Positions 35,625-44,807 of a stretch of 64,000 nt of DNA are shown piece after piece (within the stretch, counting starts at the first letter, position 1; the number at the start of each line of letters is the position of its first letter). The DNA is taken from NCBI RefSeq assembly GCF_003346715.1, contig NZ_QQPQ01000004.1:62001-126000 (forward strand), read 5' to 3'. The notes under the pieces were generated by a model. It made no database searches. It was not told the DNA's origin and saw only the letters and a list, made by a program, of their open reading frames with translations. The position numbers were made by a program, and so were the translations under genes. This DNA is from Oceanispirochaeta sp. M1. GTDB lineage: Bacteria; Spirochaetota; Spirochaetia; DSM-2461.

Positions 35625-36461
35625 CTAGAGCCCCTTTTCTTCCTTGAGAAGCATGAGGTCCTGCTTAAATTCAGCACTCAATTTTTTTGTATAGATTCTG
35701 TAGAGATATCCTGAATTCTGAAAATCAACAAGCTTCCGGAAATCACTTTCCCTGGCCTTCCAGGTAACCCCGTCAGTAAAGATCAGAAACACCGTGTCGT
35801 GCCGCTTTTCCTGAATAATCCTATTAACATCGCCTATTACATCGGTCTGTTTGCTTCCGGTGGCACCGTAACCCTTCACTTCAATCAGGATCTCCGGCTT
35901 TTCCCTGCAGGGAATTGCAAAATCGGCTTTTTCTGTAGAGATACCGTCCATGCCTGTAAAGCTGCAGCGGGCCTCATATTCCGAAAACACAGAGGCGACA
36001 ATTGCCTCCACATAATCTTCCAGCTCCCGGCCTCTTTTCTGCCCTTTTATGGCACTGCCCCGACCGCCCTTCAGACGCTCTGTGAGAATATCTTCCCAGG
36101 TATAGGTTCTATTTATGGTATCCCTGATTTTCCCGGACAGAAAAAGGGTCTGTAAAGTCTCCACATATCCCAGAGGATTTGCTTTGAATCCACTTTTCCC
36201 GGCAGATCTGGAGTCAGAAAACAGAGATCTCAAGAGGGTATTATATTCATCCTTTGATACTTCAAGAAACAGCCTGATGATAGTGGATGCAGTCTCAAAA
36301 TCCTCATCCAGAAGGCGAACAAGAGTCCAGGGATCATCATTGACTGATTCAAATTTGTTCAGGAATACCAGGACTCTCCTGGAGAAATCATCCTTCCAGT
36401 CTGTTTCAAGAGCACTCAGTTTATTCAGAAGACCGGGAGTTGTCTGGGTAATTTTCTTCAT
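35625..36461 (-). CDS. Putative type II restriction endonuclease (PD-(D/E)xK)
   Basis: 278 residues. A PD-(D/E)xK core is visible: E148 in GRELEDYVEAIV, D180 in KADFAIP, then E194-V-K196 in ILIEVKGYG. It lies three bases after a D12-class adenine methyltransferase gene, the classic restriction-modification pairing. It should cut unmethylated DNA at the site protected by that methyltransferase. Recognition sequence cannot be read from the protein. The N-terminal 120 residues probably hold the DNA-recognition part. Confidence 0.75.
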   Translation of the reverse strand: MKKITQTTPGLLNKLSALETDWKDDFSRRVLVFLNKFESVNDDPWTLVRLLDEDFETASTIIRLFLEVSKDEYNTLLRSLFSDSRSAGKSGFKANPLGYVETLQTLFLSGKIRDTINRTYTWEDILTERLKGGRGSAIKGQKRGRELEDYVEAIVASVFSEYEARCSFTGMDGISTEKADFAIPCREKPEILIEVKGYGATGSKQTDVIGDVNRIIQEKRHDTVFLIFTDGVTWKARESDFRKLVDFQNSGYLYRIYTKKLSAEFKQDLMLLKEEKGL

Positions 36462-36464
36462 CTT

Positions 36465-37517
36465 CTATCTTCCTATAATCAGATATTCCTGCACTTTGGA
36501 GCGTCTGACCTTATCATGTGTTCCGAAGTGGTAGCGGTGATCCCTGCTTCTTACTTCGACACTGGATTTATATTTTTCCATCAAAGAGACGAGTACATCC
36601 AGATCAGGATATCCGTTGGATGAATAGGATAAAACAAGAATACTCCTGCTGAACTTCCTGAACATCCCTTCAAATGCCTCCAGGGCATCACCCCGGTAGG
36701 AAAAAGGGGTATATTTCTTGTGTATTTTCCGGACCTTCGTATTATACATGATTTCTTCATCTTTCCAGTATTTAGACAGACCTTCCAGAAAATGATAGCG
36801 TTTAACATAACAGTTATCGTCTGAGCGGGGTACATATGGTGGATCCATATAGACCAGATCCACCGGCATTTCCTGTAGATCAAAAACAGAACCGCAGAAT
36901 GACTTGTTCATCTCTCCATTATCAAAGACAGCATTATTATACTGCTCAATCTGCTCAGTGAAATGTTCACGGAGACTGAGCTTAAGATCTCTTCGCCCAT
37001 CATCATAGCGGCTCAGATCACCGGAGATGGTAAATACTCCCCTGGGCTGCTTTTTTGCACAGGAGCGGATAAGAGCCGCCATGACCAGAGATCTTTTATA
37101 TGGATTATTCAAATTGGTCAAACGCCAGGAGATCAGGTCCAGGAACTCAAGGTCTTCCGGATTATAGAATATTCCCTCATAAGTTCTTTTTATAAAATCA
37201 TAACAATTCCCATTCCCGGCTTCTGAATCAGAGGAATTTGAAAAATCACTGAGCATTCTGATTTCATCTGGATTCACAGTTACTGAAGGATTCTCTATAA
37301 CAGCCCGGCTTAATACAGAAGGGAAGTTAAGAAAATCATTACTATAGACCTGTCTGCCCATTGTCTTGAAAAGATAAGAAACTGATGCGGAACCTGTAAA
37401 TGCATCAAGTACGGAATGAAAATCCAGAGCCGACAGCTCTTCTTCTATCCAGGGAAGGAGACGGTATTTATTACCCATAAAGCGAAGTTGAGGATAGAGT
37501 TTGAAATCAGGATTCAT
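36465..37517 (-). CDS. N6-adenine DNA methyltransferase (D12 class)
   Basis: 350 residues. Motif X is LRFMGNKYRLLPWI at the N-terminus, motif I DAFTGSASVSYLF (38-50) and motif IV DPPY at 225-228, the order of alpha-class (Dam/DpnM-type) enzymes; the C-terminal half carries VLSYSSNGYP. It uses S-adenosylmethionine to methylate adenine within the site cut by the neighbouring endonuclease. Nine bases separate it from the upstream PPK2 gene, so the three genes may be one transcript. Confidence 0.9.
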   Translation of the reverse strand: MNPDFKLYPQLRFMGNKYRLLPWIEEELSALDFHSVLDAFTGSASVSYLFKTMGRQVYSNDFLNFPSVLSRAVIENPSVTVNPDEIRMLSDFSNSSDSEAGNGNCYDFIKRTYEGIFYNPEDLEFLDLISWRLTNLNNPYKRSLVMAALIRSCAKKQPRGVFTISGDLSRYDDGRRDLKLSLREHFTEQIEQYNNAVFDNGEMNKSFCGSVFDLQEMPVDLVYMDPPYVPRSDDNCYVKRYHFLEGLSKYWKDEEIMYNTKVRKIHKKYTPFSYRGDALEAFEGMFRKFSRSILVLSYSSNGYPDLDVLVSLMEKYKSSVEVRSRDHRYHFGTHDKVRRSKVQEYLIIGR

Positions 37518-37526
37518 ATTCAGTTT

Positions 37527-38324
37527 TCAGTAATTTCTCGGTATAAGATTTTCTTCAGTCAGAGGAGGTCGGTCATAGGTACTCACCGGTCTTTCAGGAA
37601 GTTTAATTACCATAGGCTGTACTTCTTTATATGGAAAACAGGAGAGCAGATGGGAAATACAGTTTAATCTGGCCTTTTTTTTGCTATCCGCCGGAACTTC
37701 ATACCAGGGAGAGTCCTTTGTATTACAATATTTGAACATTTCATCCTTTGCTATGGAGTAATCATCCCATCTCTCAATAGACTGCAGGTCCATGGGAGAT
37801 ATTTTCCAACGCTTAATGGGATCGTCGATTCTTCCCTTAAAACGTTTTAGCTGTTCATCCGGAGAGACGGAGAACCAGTATTTAATCACAACCATCCCCG
37901 ATCTGATCAGCATCCGTTCAAATTCGGGGCAGCTTCTATAAAACTCATCCCATTGTACAGGAGTTGTAAAATTCATAACCCGATCAACCCCCACACAATT
38001 ATACCAGCTTCGATCAAATAGAACCATCTCACCTTTGGCTGGAAGATAGGGAATATAACGCTGAAAATACCACTGAGACTCCTCTTTATCTGTCGGTTTA
38101 CCAAGGGCCACAACATTACAGAAACGGGGATTCAGATACTGGGTGATTCTCTTGATCACTCCACCCTTGCCAGCCGCATCTCTGCCTTCAAAAAGGAGAC
38201 AGACCTTCAGTTCATTCTGCTTTACCCAGTCCTGCAGCTTCACAAGTTCCACCTGCAGACGGAGAAGTTCTTCATCATATTCCTGTTTTTTCAGCTTCTT
38301 TTTTTTGGATTTTTTATCTGGCAT
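37527..38324 (-). CDS. ppk2: Polyphosphate kinase 2 family
   Basis: 265 residues, the size of one-domain PPK2. A lysine-rich N-terminus is followed by Walker A GRDAAGKGG (47-55), the Walker B/lid signature DRSWYN (104-109) and KYWFSVSPDEQLKRF. It transfers phosphate between polyphosphate and nucleotides in the cytosol; whether it prefers ADP, AMP or GDP cannot be said, though the residue after DRSWYN is Cys rather than the usual Arg. GGAG precedes the ATG. Confidence 0.93.
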   Translation of the reverse strand: MPDKKSKKKKLKKQEYDEELLRLQVELVKLQDWVKQNELKVCLLFEGRDAAGKGGVIKRITQYLNPRFCNVVALGKPTDKEESQWYFQRYIPYLPAKGEMVLFDRSWYNCVGVDRVMNFTTPVQWDEFYRSCPEFERMLIRSGMVVIKYWFSVSPDEQLKRFKGRIDDPIKRWKISPMDLQSIERWDDYSIAKDEMFKYCNTKDSPWYEVPADSKKKARLNCISHLLSCFPYKEVQPMVIKLPERPVSTYDRPPLTEENLIPRNY

Positions 38325-38464
38325 GGTGACTCCTTTCTATTCTATCAGACTGTCAGGGTCTAAGAGTATAAGGGTATTATAATCAATAAAATAGTATTGT
38401 TCAAAAACTTAATACAAGTTCATCTGCACTGAGTTATACTTGTGAGCAAAGAAGGGGGATCGAA

Positions 38465-39472
38465 ATGCATTACAAACCATCAGAAAACAGGTATGACAAA
38501 ATGAAGTATAAACGCTGCGGAATCAGCGGGATAAAACTTCCCCGCCTGGCCCTTGGACTCTGGCATAATTTCGGAGAGAATGATGATTTTGAAACCATGG
38601 AGAACCTGGTGTTCAAGGCATTTGATCTGGGAATAAATCACTTTGATCTGGCCAACAATTATGGACCACCCCCGGGCTCAGCTGAAGAGAACTTCGGAAA
38701 AATCTTAAAAACCCATCTTCACGGACACCGGGATGAGATGCTTATTTCCACAAAAGCGGGCTATCTGATGTGGCCCGGACCCTATGGAGAGTGGGGAAGC
38801 AGAAAGTATATGCTCTCAAGCCTTGACCAGAGTCTTGCACGCCTGGGACTGGAATATGTTGATATTTTCTACTCCCACCGCCCCGATCCTGAAACACCCC
38901 TTGAAGAGACAATGGGAGCCCTGGATACAGCAGTACGAAGTGGAAAAGCGCTCTATGCCGGAATATCAAACTACCCGGCGGAAGAGGCGGCCGATGCAAT
39001 TGAGATTCTAAGAGATCTGGGTACCCCCTGTCTGATCCATCAGCCCTCCTATTCCATGCTGAACCGATGGGTTGAAGGAGAACTGGATTCCCTGCTGATA
39101 AAAGAGGGTGTGGGAGGCATAGCCTTTTCACCACTTGCCCAGGGGCTGCTGAGTTCAAAATATCTGGGCGGCGAGATTCCTGAAGACTCGAGGGCGGCTC
39201 TGGACGGCTTCCTCAAAAAAGAGAAAATCACCGAAAATGTAATATCCATGCTCCAGGAGCTGAACTCCATTGCCCAACAACGCTCCCAGTCTCTGGCTCA
39301 GATGGCAATTTCCTGGATACTGCATAATCCTGCAATTACCACGGTCCTTATAGGAGCCAGCAGGGTAAGCCAGCTTGAGGAAAATGTTAAATCTCTGGAA
39401 AATCTTGAATTCAGTGACAATGAATTGAGTAAAATCAATGGAATACTGGAAAAAAACAGCTACCGGAAATAA
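38465..39472 (+). CDS. Aldo/keto reductase (YghZ / L-glyceraldehyde-3-phosphate reductase type)
   Basis: 335 residues. AKR tetrad visible: D and Y in HFDLANNYGPP, K in STKAGY and H in YSHRPD. The insertion GYLMWPGPYGEWGSRKYM and overall length match the YghZ/AKR14 group, which reduces L-glyceraldehyde 3-phosphate and methylglyoxal with NADPH. The ATG is preceded by AAGAAGGGGGA. It opens a same-strand run with the NifS-like, PfkB and Nudix genes. Confidence 0.92.
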   Translation: MHYKPSENRYDKMKYKRCGISGIKLPRLALGLWHNFGENDDFETMENLVFKAFDLGINHFDLANNYGPPPGSAEENFGKILKTHLHGHRDEMLISTKAGYLMWPGPYGEWGSRKYMLSSLDQSLARLGLEYVDIFYSHRPDPETPLEETMGALDTAVRSGKALYAGISNYPAEEAADAIEILRDLGTPCLIHQPSYSMLNRWVEGELDSLLIKEGVGGIAFSPLAQGLLSSKYLGGEIPEDSRAALDGFLKKEKITENVISMLQELNSIAQQRSQSLAQMAISWILHNPAITTVLIGASRVSQLEENVKSLENLEFSDNELSKINGILEKNSYRK

Positions 39473-39495
39473 TATGCTGATACAGGAGAATAAAC

Positions 39496-40680
39496 TTGAG
39501 CTGTAACTGCCGGCATCTACAAAAACTCAAAGAGGCCCGGGTCAGTATTGATGAGCCCACTGCGGTCTATTTAGATTATAATGCGGCATGCCCGCCGGAC
39601 CCTGCAGTTCTGGCGCATTACCAGAATACCGCTATGAAAATATGGGCTCACCCGGACTCCCCTCACCTGGCAGGTCAGAAAGTTCTGGATCATATGGAGG
39701 AGCTGAAAAAAAGATGGAAAAGCCTCAGCTCCATGGAAGATGGAAGCATACAGTTCTGTCGGGGCAGTACGGATGCTCTGTCTCTTCTTCTCCGGAATAT
39801 CAGGATTCCTCCCAAAGCTGTGATTACAGGGTGCTGTGAGCATAATACTGTGATTGAACAGTCCAAAGCTTATTGTAAAAAACAGAAAATCCCCTTCATT
39901 CAAATTCCCGTAAACCGTAAAGGCTGTATAGATCCGGATAAGCTGCGTTCCGATCTGAAGGAAAATCCGGAATCTCTCTTTATCTATTCACCTGTAAACC
40001 ACGAGACCGGTGCTCTGCAGGATTGTGCTCTATTATGGGACATCTGCGTAGAGAACGAAACAAGAGTATTTCTGGATGCCCCCCAGGCCATGGCGAGGCT
40101 GGAGAGTGATCATTGGATGCCTTATGCACACGGCTATTCCCTCAGCGGGCAGAAAATATACGGTCTTAAGGGTACGGGGGTCTGTGTTCTGAAACCGGAG
40201 CTTGAACTCTGTGATGATAAGACAGGGAATACAGGAACTCCGGACATACCTGCCGCCTCGGCTCTGACCAGAGCCGTGGAGCTGTACAGAAAAGATCTGC
40301 CTGAACTTCAGAACTACTGGGAAATACTGTGCACAGAGGGGATTCAGATACTTTCAGCCGCCGATTTTGAGCTTATAGTACTAAGTCCTGAAAAGAATGC
40401 GCCGGGGATTCTATGCATATCTGTCCCCGATTTGTTAAAATGTTCTAAAACCATGGAAGATCTGTTTTATCATTTAAACAGAGAGGGAATTTTTTTAAGC
40501 CGTTTTTCAGCTTGTACAGGATCGGTTAACGGCAATTCCCGGATACTGGAACAAATGGGGTTCAACAGTGAATTGAGTGGCAGTTCTCTGAGAATATCCC
40601 TTGGCAGAAAGAGTAAAAGAGATGACTTTTTCAGGCTTAGAAAAGCCCTGACTACCTTTTTTGCCATAAATTCACTCTGA
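39496..40680 (+). CDS. NifS-like class V aminotransferase (cysteine desulfurase relative)
   Basis: 394 residues from a TTG with CAGGAG upstream. It has the PLP-fold signatures of cysteine desulfurases: N-terminal VYLDYNAACPP, H116 in CCEHNTV, lysine K220 in SLSGQKIYGLKGTG, and C340 in SRFSACTGSV on the active loop. Two departures are notable. The residue before the PLP lysine is Gln instead of the usual His, and the active loop lacks the GSACSS sequence. The N-terminal CNC adds cysteines. It may be a desulfurase or a lyase of similar chemistry. No IscU-like scaffold gene follows. Confidence 0.82.
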   Translation: MSCNCRHLQKLKEARVSIDEPTAVYLDYNAACPPDPAVLAHYQNTAMKIWAHPDSPHLAGQKVLDHMEELKKRWKSLSSMEDGSIQFCRGSTDALSLLLRNIRIPPKAVITGCCEHNTVIEQSKAYCKKQKIPFIQIPVNRKGCIDPDKLRSDLKENPESLFIYSPVNHETGALQDCALLWDICVENETRVFLDAPQAMARLESDHWMPYAHGYSLSGQKIYGLKGTGVCVLKPELELCDDKTGNTGTPDIPAASALTRAVELYRKDLPELQNYWEILCTEGIQILSAADFELIVLSPEKNAPGILCISVPDLLKCSKTMEDLFYHLNREGIFLSRFSACTGSVNGNSRILEQMGFNSELSGSSLRISLGRKSKRDDFFRLRKALTTFFAINSL

Positions 40681-40690
40681 TGGAGGAACT

Positions 40691-41584
40691 ATGAAAACCT
40701 TAAGTTTTGGAGAAATTCTTTTTGACAGAATAGACGGTGATGACTATTTCGGTGGAGCACCGGCCAATATCGCAGTCCATCTCTCCCGCTTCGGAGCCGA
40801 AAGCTATATGCTAAGTGCCCTGGGACAGGATGTTCTGGGAAATGAAGCCTCAGAAATTCTGGCTTCCGAAAAAATTAAGTCAGATTATATATATTCCAGT
40901 CCCCATCACCCCACAGGGATTATTGAAGTACAGGTCACAAACGGTATTCCAAGCTATGATATCCGGGAAGGTTCGGCCTGGGACTGTATTACACCGGATG
41001 ACGGATCTCTCAGGAAAATGATGGCCGAAAAATGGGACCTTCTGTACTGCGGCACCCTTGCCCAGAGAACTGAAAGTAACAGAAGACTTCTTAATACTGT
41101 CCTTGAAAATGGAGATTATAAAGAACTGTTTTTTGATGTAAATATCAGACAGAACTATTACAGCAAAGAGATATTAGAAAATACTCTTAAGTTCACAAGT
41201 ATTCTGAAACTCAATGATGAAGAGCTGCCCCTTGTGTCGAAACTGGTTTTCGGAGCAGAAATGACCGCCGAAGATTTCTTTGCAAAAGCTTCCGGAGAAT
41301 ACCCCATGAAACTCCTTGTTATAACATACGGGCACGAGGGAGCTGAACTCTACCATAAAGAGACAAAGGGAAAGGCTCTCAAGATTACCGGCAGCAAGGT
41401 ATTTGTTATAGATACCATAGGTGCAGGTGAAAGTTTTTCAGGAACCTTCCTCTACTACTACCTCAGGGGAGATTCACTTGAAAAAGCCGGAAAGAAGGCC
41501 GCCCTGGTTGCAGATTTTGTAGTAGGCCATTCCGGAGCGACCCCAGAACTGGATGAAAAAATTCTATCAGCTCTGGCAGAATAA
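40691..41584 (+). CDS. PfkB-family sugar kinase (fructokinase-like) with GAGE motif
   Basis: 297 residues. Ribokinase-fold signatures include the N-terminal DYFGGAPANIAVHLSRFG, FFDVNIRQNYY (as in fructokinases) and the C-terminal DTIGAGESFSGTF. The catalytic aspartate of the GAGD motif is replaced by glutamate (E247; codon GAA). Glutamate is unusual here and may weaken or alter activity. Ten bases after the NifS-like gene, with GGAGG upstream. Substrate likely a ketose or nucleoside-like sugar. Confidence 0.9.
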   Translation: MKTLSFGEILFDRIDGDDYFGGAPANIAVHLSRFGAESYMLSALGQDVLGNEASEILASEKIKSDYIYSSPHHPTGIIEVQVTNGIPSYDIREGSAWDCITPDDGSLRKMMAEKWDLLYCGTLAQRTESNRRLLNTVLENGDYKELFFDVNIRQNYYSKEILENTLKFTSILKLNDEELPLVSKLVFGAEMTAEDFFAKASGEYPMKLLVITYGHEGAELYHKETKGKALKITGSKVFVIDTIGAGESFSGTFLYYYLRGDSLEKAGKKAALVADFVVGHSGATPELDEKILSALAE

Positions 41585-41595
41585 AATGGTAATCC

Positions 41596-42264
41596 ATGAA
41601 TCCTGAAATGATAAGGGAAAGCCTGGGGTCCAGGGAGAATTATCCCCGCATCATCGGGCAGGAAAATATGTTTTGTTCTGCCGTCCTGATTCCCCTTGTT
41701 AAAGAAAAAAACGACTGGTCCATACTCTTTCAGAAAAGAGCGGCCGGTATCAGACAGGGCGGAGAGATATGTTTTCCCGGGGGCAGATATGATTCTGCAC
41801 TGGATACAGATTTCAGAGATACTGCCATAAGAGAAACCTGTGAAGAGATCGGAGTTGTACCGGAACAGATAAAAGTGCTGGGTTCACAGGGTACTCTGGT
41901 TACCCCCATGAGCGTTGTAGTCCAGCCTTATGTTGGTATTCTTGAAATTGAAAACTATGAAGATCTGGAGCCCAACAGGGAAGAAGTGGACAAACTTTTC
42001 ACCATCCCCCTGAATTGGTTCAGAGAGAACAGCCCGTCTATCTATGACCTCCCCGTAAAGGTTCACCCCTACTCGGAAAACGGAAAAACAGGAGAACGTG
42101 AATTACATTTTCCCTCCCATGAGCTGGACCTTCCGGAAAGATATAAAAGTCCCTGGGAAGGAAGCATCCCCCACAAGATATGGGCCTATAGAACCTCCAA
42201 TGGGATTCTCTGGGGTATAACTGCACAGATTCTGGTTGATATGTTGCCTCTTTTACTGGAATGA
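41596..42264 (+). CDS. Nudix hydrolase (NudL / CoA pyrophosphatase-like)
   Basis: 222 residues. Nudix box visible as FPGGRYDSALDTDFRDTAI followed by RETCEEIGV, giving the RE-x-x-EE-x-G core. The spacing and the early LIPLVKEKNDWSILFQKRA segment resemble the CoA-diphosphatase NudL/YeaB group, which splits CoA or other nucleotide diphosphates. Follows the PfkB gene by 11 bases in the same direction. Confidence 0.88.
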   Translation: MNPEMIRESLGSRENYPRIIGQENMFCSAVLIPLVKEKNDWSILFQKRAAGIRQGGEICFPGGRYDSALDTDFRDTAIRETCEEIGVVPEQIKVLGSQGTLVTPMSVVVQPYVGILEIENYEDLEPNREEVDKLFTIPLNWFRENSPSIYDLPVKVHPYSENGKTGERELHFPSHELDLPERYKSPWEGSIPHKIWAYRTSNGILWGITAQILVDMLPLLLE

Positions 42265-42323
42265 GTTAAATTAAATTGTTTTTATGGGGCGGCAGGTCGT
42301 AAATAATATATGAGCATTATTTT

Positions 42324-43133
42324 ATGAAACAGAACAGTATCGACAACAACGAAGTACTCATATTTAACGGACATCTCACAAGAAATCCCGGAAAAGCAGG
42401 CAGTCATCTTGTTATTCTGATTATGGATGAATATTTAAAATCTAAAAATTATCAGAAACTGATGCGGGATAACAGCCGCTTCTCCGTCGGGGGAAATCTT
42501 CTATACAGACTGCTAACAGAACTCTTCGAATATGTAACACGACTCTTTGAACGAATCCGTCTTGAAGATCTTAATCTGAATGAAGGAAACAAGACACTTC
42601 TCTTTCTCAAAAAATTTGCCAGTTCTTCCACAATAATTAAAAGTAAAATTGACAGACTCAACACAGTTAAACCTGTAGATCTGAATGAGCTGTTTGTTCT
42701 TCATATAGCAGGTCTTGAAAATACTGTCAGTTTTTCAAGAAATCAGGATGGGAACTCTCGTCTCAGCCTGGAAATCCCTGTGAGTTTTCTCTACAACCGT
42801 CTTATCTCATTTGTGGATAATATGGATTTTACAGATTTGAATATTATTGATACGGATGTCCGGACTCAGTTCATGAAACAGTTCAATGACCTGAATCAGC
42901 GGATACTGGAACAGAAAAAGATGATAGAGATGAAATATGCCCTGGAGCTGTCACAGGAAAGAGCCCGTGAACTGGAAGAACAAAACTCAATTCTACAGGA
43001 CAAAATAAGTCAGTTTAAATTTCAGAATGACCTATATAAACGTTCTTATTTTTCACTGAAAAACCGCTACAATGCCTTTACTGTAAAAGCCGGAGTGAAT
43101 ATGGGAAATGATGAGATTCTGGAAGAAATATAG
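42324..43133 (+). CDS. Hypothetical protein with C-terminal coiled coil
   Basis: 269 residues, not recognised. No signal peptide or membrane helix. The N-terminal two thirds are mixed, with hydrophobic patches (LLYRLLTELFEYVTRLF). Residues from about 190 to 245 form a likely coiled coil rich in Gln, Glu and Lys (LNQRILEQKKMIEMKYALEL, then RARELEEQNSILQDKI). It follows the Nudix gene by 60 bases. The ribosome site is weak. Confidence 0.65.
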   Translation: MKQNSIDNNEVLIFNGHLTRNPGKAGSHLVILIMDEYLKSKNYQKLMRDNSRFSVGGNLLYRLLTELFEYVTRLFERIRLEDLNLNEGNKTLLFLKKFASSSTIIKSKIDRLNTVKPVDLNELFVLHIAGLENTVSFSRNQDGNSRLSLEIPVSFLYNRLISFVDNMDFTDLNIIDTDVRTQFMKQFNDLNQRILEQKKMIEMKYALELSQERARELEEQNSILQDKISQFKFQNDLYKRSYFSLKNRYNAFTVKAGVNMGNDEILEEI

Positions 43134-43136
43134 ATT

Positions 43137-43448
43137 CTACTTATAGGCCAGAAGAACTTTCTTATTATCAAGAATCAGCATGGCCTTGTCAGAACCCGCC
43201 AGTCGAAGAGAGATTTTCTCTGAAACCTGCAGTACACCGTGAGGACAATCGTTCAGAAGGTGAAGCTCACCCTCTCCAATCAGCCCCTTTCCCTCTTTAA
43301 ATTTATCCAGAGACGTCCCGGCAAAGATAAAAAATCCATGCTCCCGTGTAATCAGATCCAGATCCAGTCCATCGTTGGGATGAATTGCTATCTGCATTTC
43401 CGGAAATCTGTGCTCAATAATAACTTCAAGGACTGCTGTATGTACCAT
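43137..43448 (-). CDS. Small hypothetical protein
   Basis: 103 residues, not recognised. It is mostly beta-like with no signal peptide (EVIIEHRFPEMQIAIHPNDG, then GVLQVSEKISLRLAG). It is convergent with the coiled-coil gene, with a gap of three bases. The composition is protein-like and the opposite-strand frame looks worse, but the ribosome site is poor, so the call is tentative. Confidence 0.5.
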   Translation of the reverse strand: MVHTAVLEVIIEHRFPEMQIAIHPNDGLDLDLITREHGFFIFAGTSLDKFKEGKGLIGEGELHLLNDCPHGVLQVSEKISLRLAGSDKAMLILDNKKVLLAYK

Positions 43449-43552
43449 TACTTTAAATCTATTCTATCTGCAGCTCCAATACCAGAAAATCTTACATCCA
43501 AATGGTTCATTTTATGCTGAATCATGTATAGTAGGAAAATCAGGAGGACAAA

Positions 43553-44215
43553 ATGGATTTAACTATGCTGGCATATAACAATTCAGCCGGGGACTATGAT
43601 AGTAAATTCAGTACTTATTCAGTATACAAAAAACGGATATATGATTTTGCCGAGATACTGAGCCCAGGCAGCCGGATTCTTGATCTGGGCTGCGGCAGCG
43701 GTATCAATGCAGAAATTATGCAGAGTCAGGGACACTCCGTTACAGGTCTGGACAGTTCTGAATCCATGCTGGACCTTGCACGCCGGAGATGTCCTGAGCA
43801 GTTTTTCATACAGGGTTCTGTTAACTCCCTGGGGGATTCACTGAAGAGATATGATCTGAATGTCCCATTCGATGCTCTATGCCTATCATTTATCATAGTC
43901 CATCTCAATGATGAGGAATGCTATGATCTCCTGAAGATTCTGAGATCTCTGATAAAGGATGATGGTCTTCTCTATCTGAGCTTCATGCCCCTGGCCGAAG
44001 GAAAAACTCCAGGCTATGAAAAGACAAGTTTTTCAGAGGATGAAATATACTTCCATTACCATAATACAGATGTTCTGATCAGTATCCTTATAGAGAGTGG
44101 ATTCCGGCTGGAATCCAGAATTGTAGAAGAGTATGAGGAAAAGGACGGCTCGGTTACGGCAGATCTTTTCTTGATGTTCCGCAGTACTGGAGGAGACCCA
44201 CAGTATGTTTTATAG
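43553..44215 (+). CDS. Class I SAM-dependent methyltransferase
   Basis: 220 residues. Motif I ILDLGCGSGINAEIM and post-I GLDSSESMLDLARRR give a Methyltransf_11/25 fold; a motif resembling VPFDALCLSFIIVHL follows. The substrate is unknown; no quinone or tRNA context exists. AGGAGG lies upstream of the ATG. The last 11 bases overlap the acetyltransferase gene, so the two are co-translated. Confidence 0.88.
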   Translation: MDLTMLAYNNSAGDYDSKFSTYSVYKKRIYDFAEILSPGSRILDLGCGSGINAEIMQSQGHSVTGLDSSESMLDLARRRCPEQFFIQGSVNSLGDSLKRYDLNVPFDALCLSFIIVHLNDEECYDLLKILRSLIKDDGLLYLSFMPLAEGKTPGYEKTSFSEDEIYFHYHNTDVLISILIESGFRLESRIVEEYEEKDGSVTADLFLMFRSTGGDPQYVL

Positions 44216-44759
44216 ATATATTGATCACGAACTGCAGCTCTGTCTTCTTAACAGAGAGAAATCAGCAGCCCTGTACAATCTTACAAACAGAAACAGGGCC
44301 TGGCTGCGTCAGTGGCTTCCCTGGGTCGACAGCATACAGAAACAGGGAGATACAGACTACTTTATCTCCGCATGTCTTAAAAGATTTGCAACGGGTGAAC
44401 AGCTCACCTGCGGTATTCTTTACCAGAACGAACTCTCAGGAGTTGCCGGATTCAATCGTTATAATTACAAAACAGCTACGGCTTATATCGGTTACTGGCT
44501 CTCCGAAGATATCTGCGGCAGGGGAGTTATGACCCGAACGGTTCAGGAACTTGAAAAGATTGCATTTTTTGATATGAACCTCAGTAAGGTAGAGATTCAC
44601 TGCGCCGTTGAAAATAAGAACAGCCGAAAGATCCCCATACGCCTGGGATACAAAGAAGAAGGGACCATCCGGAGGGCCGAATATCTTTACGGCAAGATTG
44701 TGGATCATGTAATTTACGGCATTCTTAAAGAAGAATATCTCAACAGAAATAAACACTGA
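44205..44759 (+). CDS. GNAT acetyltransferase (RimJ/RimL family)
   Basis: 184 residues. RimL-type pattern: RNRAWLRQWLPWVD, the acetyl-CoA-binding strand and turn IGYWLSEDICGRGVMTR, then VEIHCAVENKNSRKIPIRLG and YKEEGTIRRAEYLYGKIVD. It should acetylate a protein N-terminus (as RimL does for ribosomal L7/L12) or a small amine. It overlaps the methyltransferase gene by 11 bases. Confidence 0.9.
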   Translation: MFYRYIDHELQLCLLNREKSAALYNLTNRNRAWLRQWLPWVDSIQKQGDTDYFISACLKRFATGEQLTCGILYQNELSGVAGFNRYNYKTATAYIGYWLSEDICGRGVMTRTVQELEKIAFFDMNLSKVEIHCAVENKNSRKIPIRLGYKEEGTIRRAEYLYGKIVDHVIYGILKEEYLNRNKH

Positions 44760-44795
44760 TCTATAACGGATTATCTTTCACACAGACTCATACAC

Positions 44796-44807
44796 GGGCA
44801 TATGCCC
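44796..44807. other. Perfect palindrome upstream of hydrogenase operon
   Basis: GGGCATATGCCC lies in the 231-base gap between the acetyltransferase and hydrogenase genes, followed by TTTACAC. It could be a short 3'-end hairpin for the acetyltransferase or a binding site. I saw no convincing Rex-type site in the gap. TTGATA at 44896-44901 is a possible -35 box but lacks a clean -10 partner. Confidence 0.35.
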
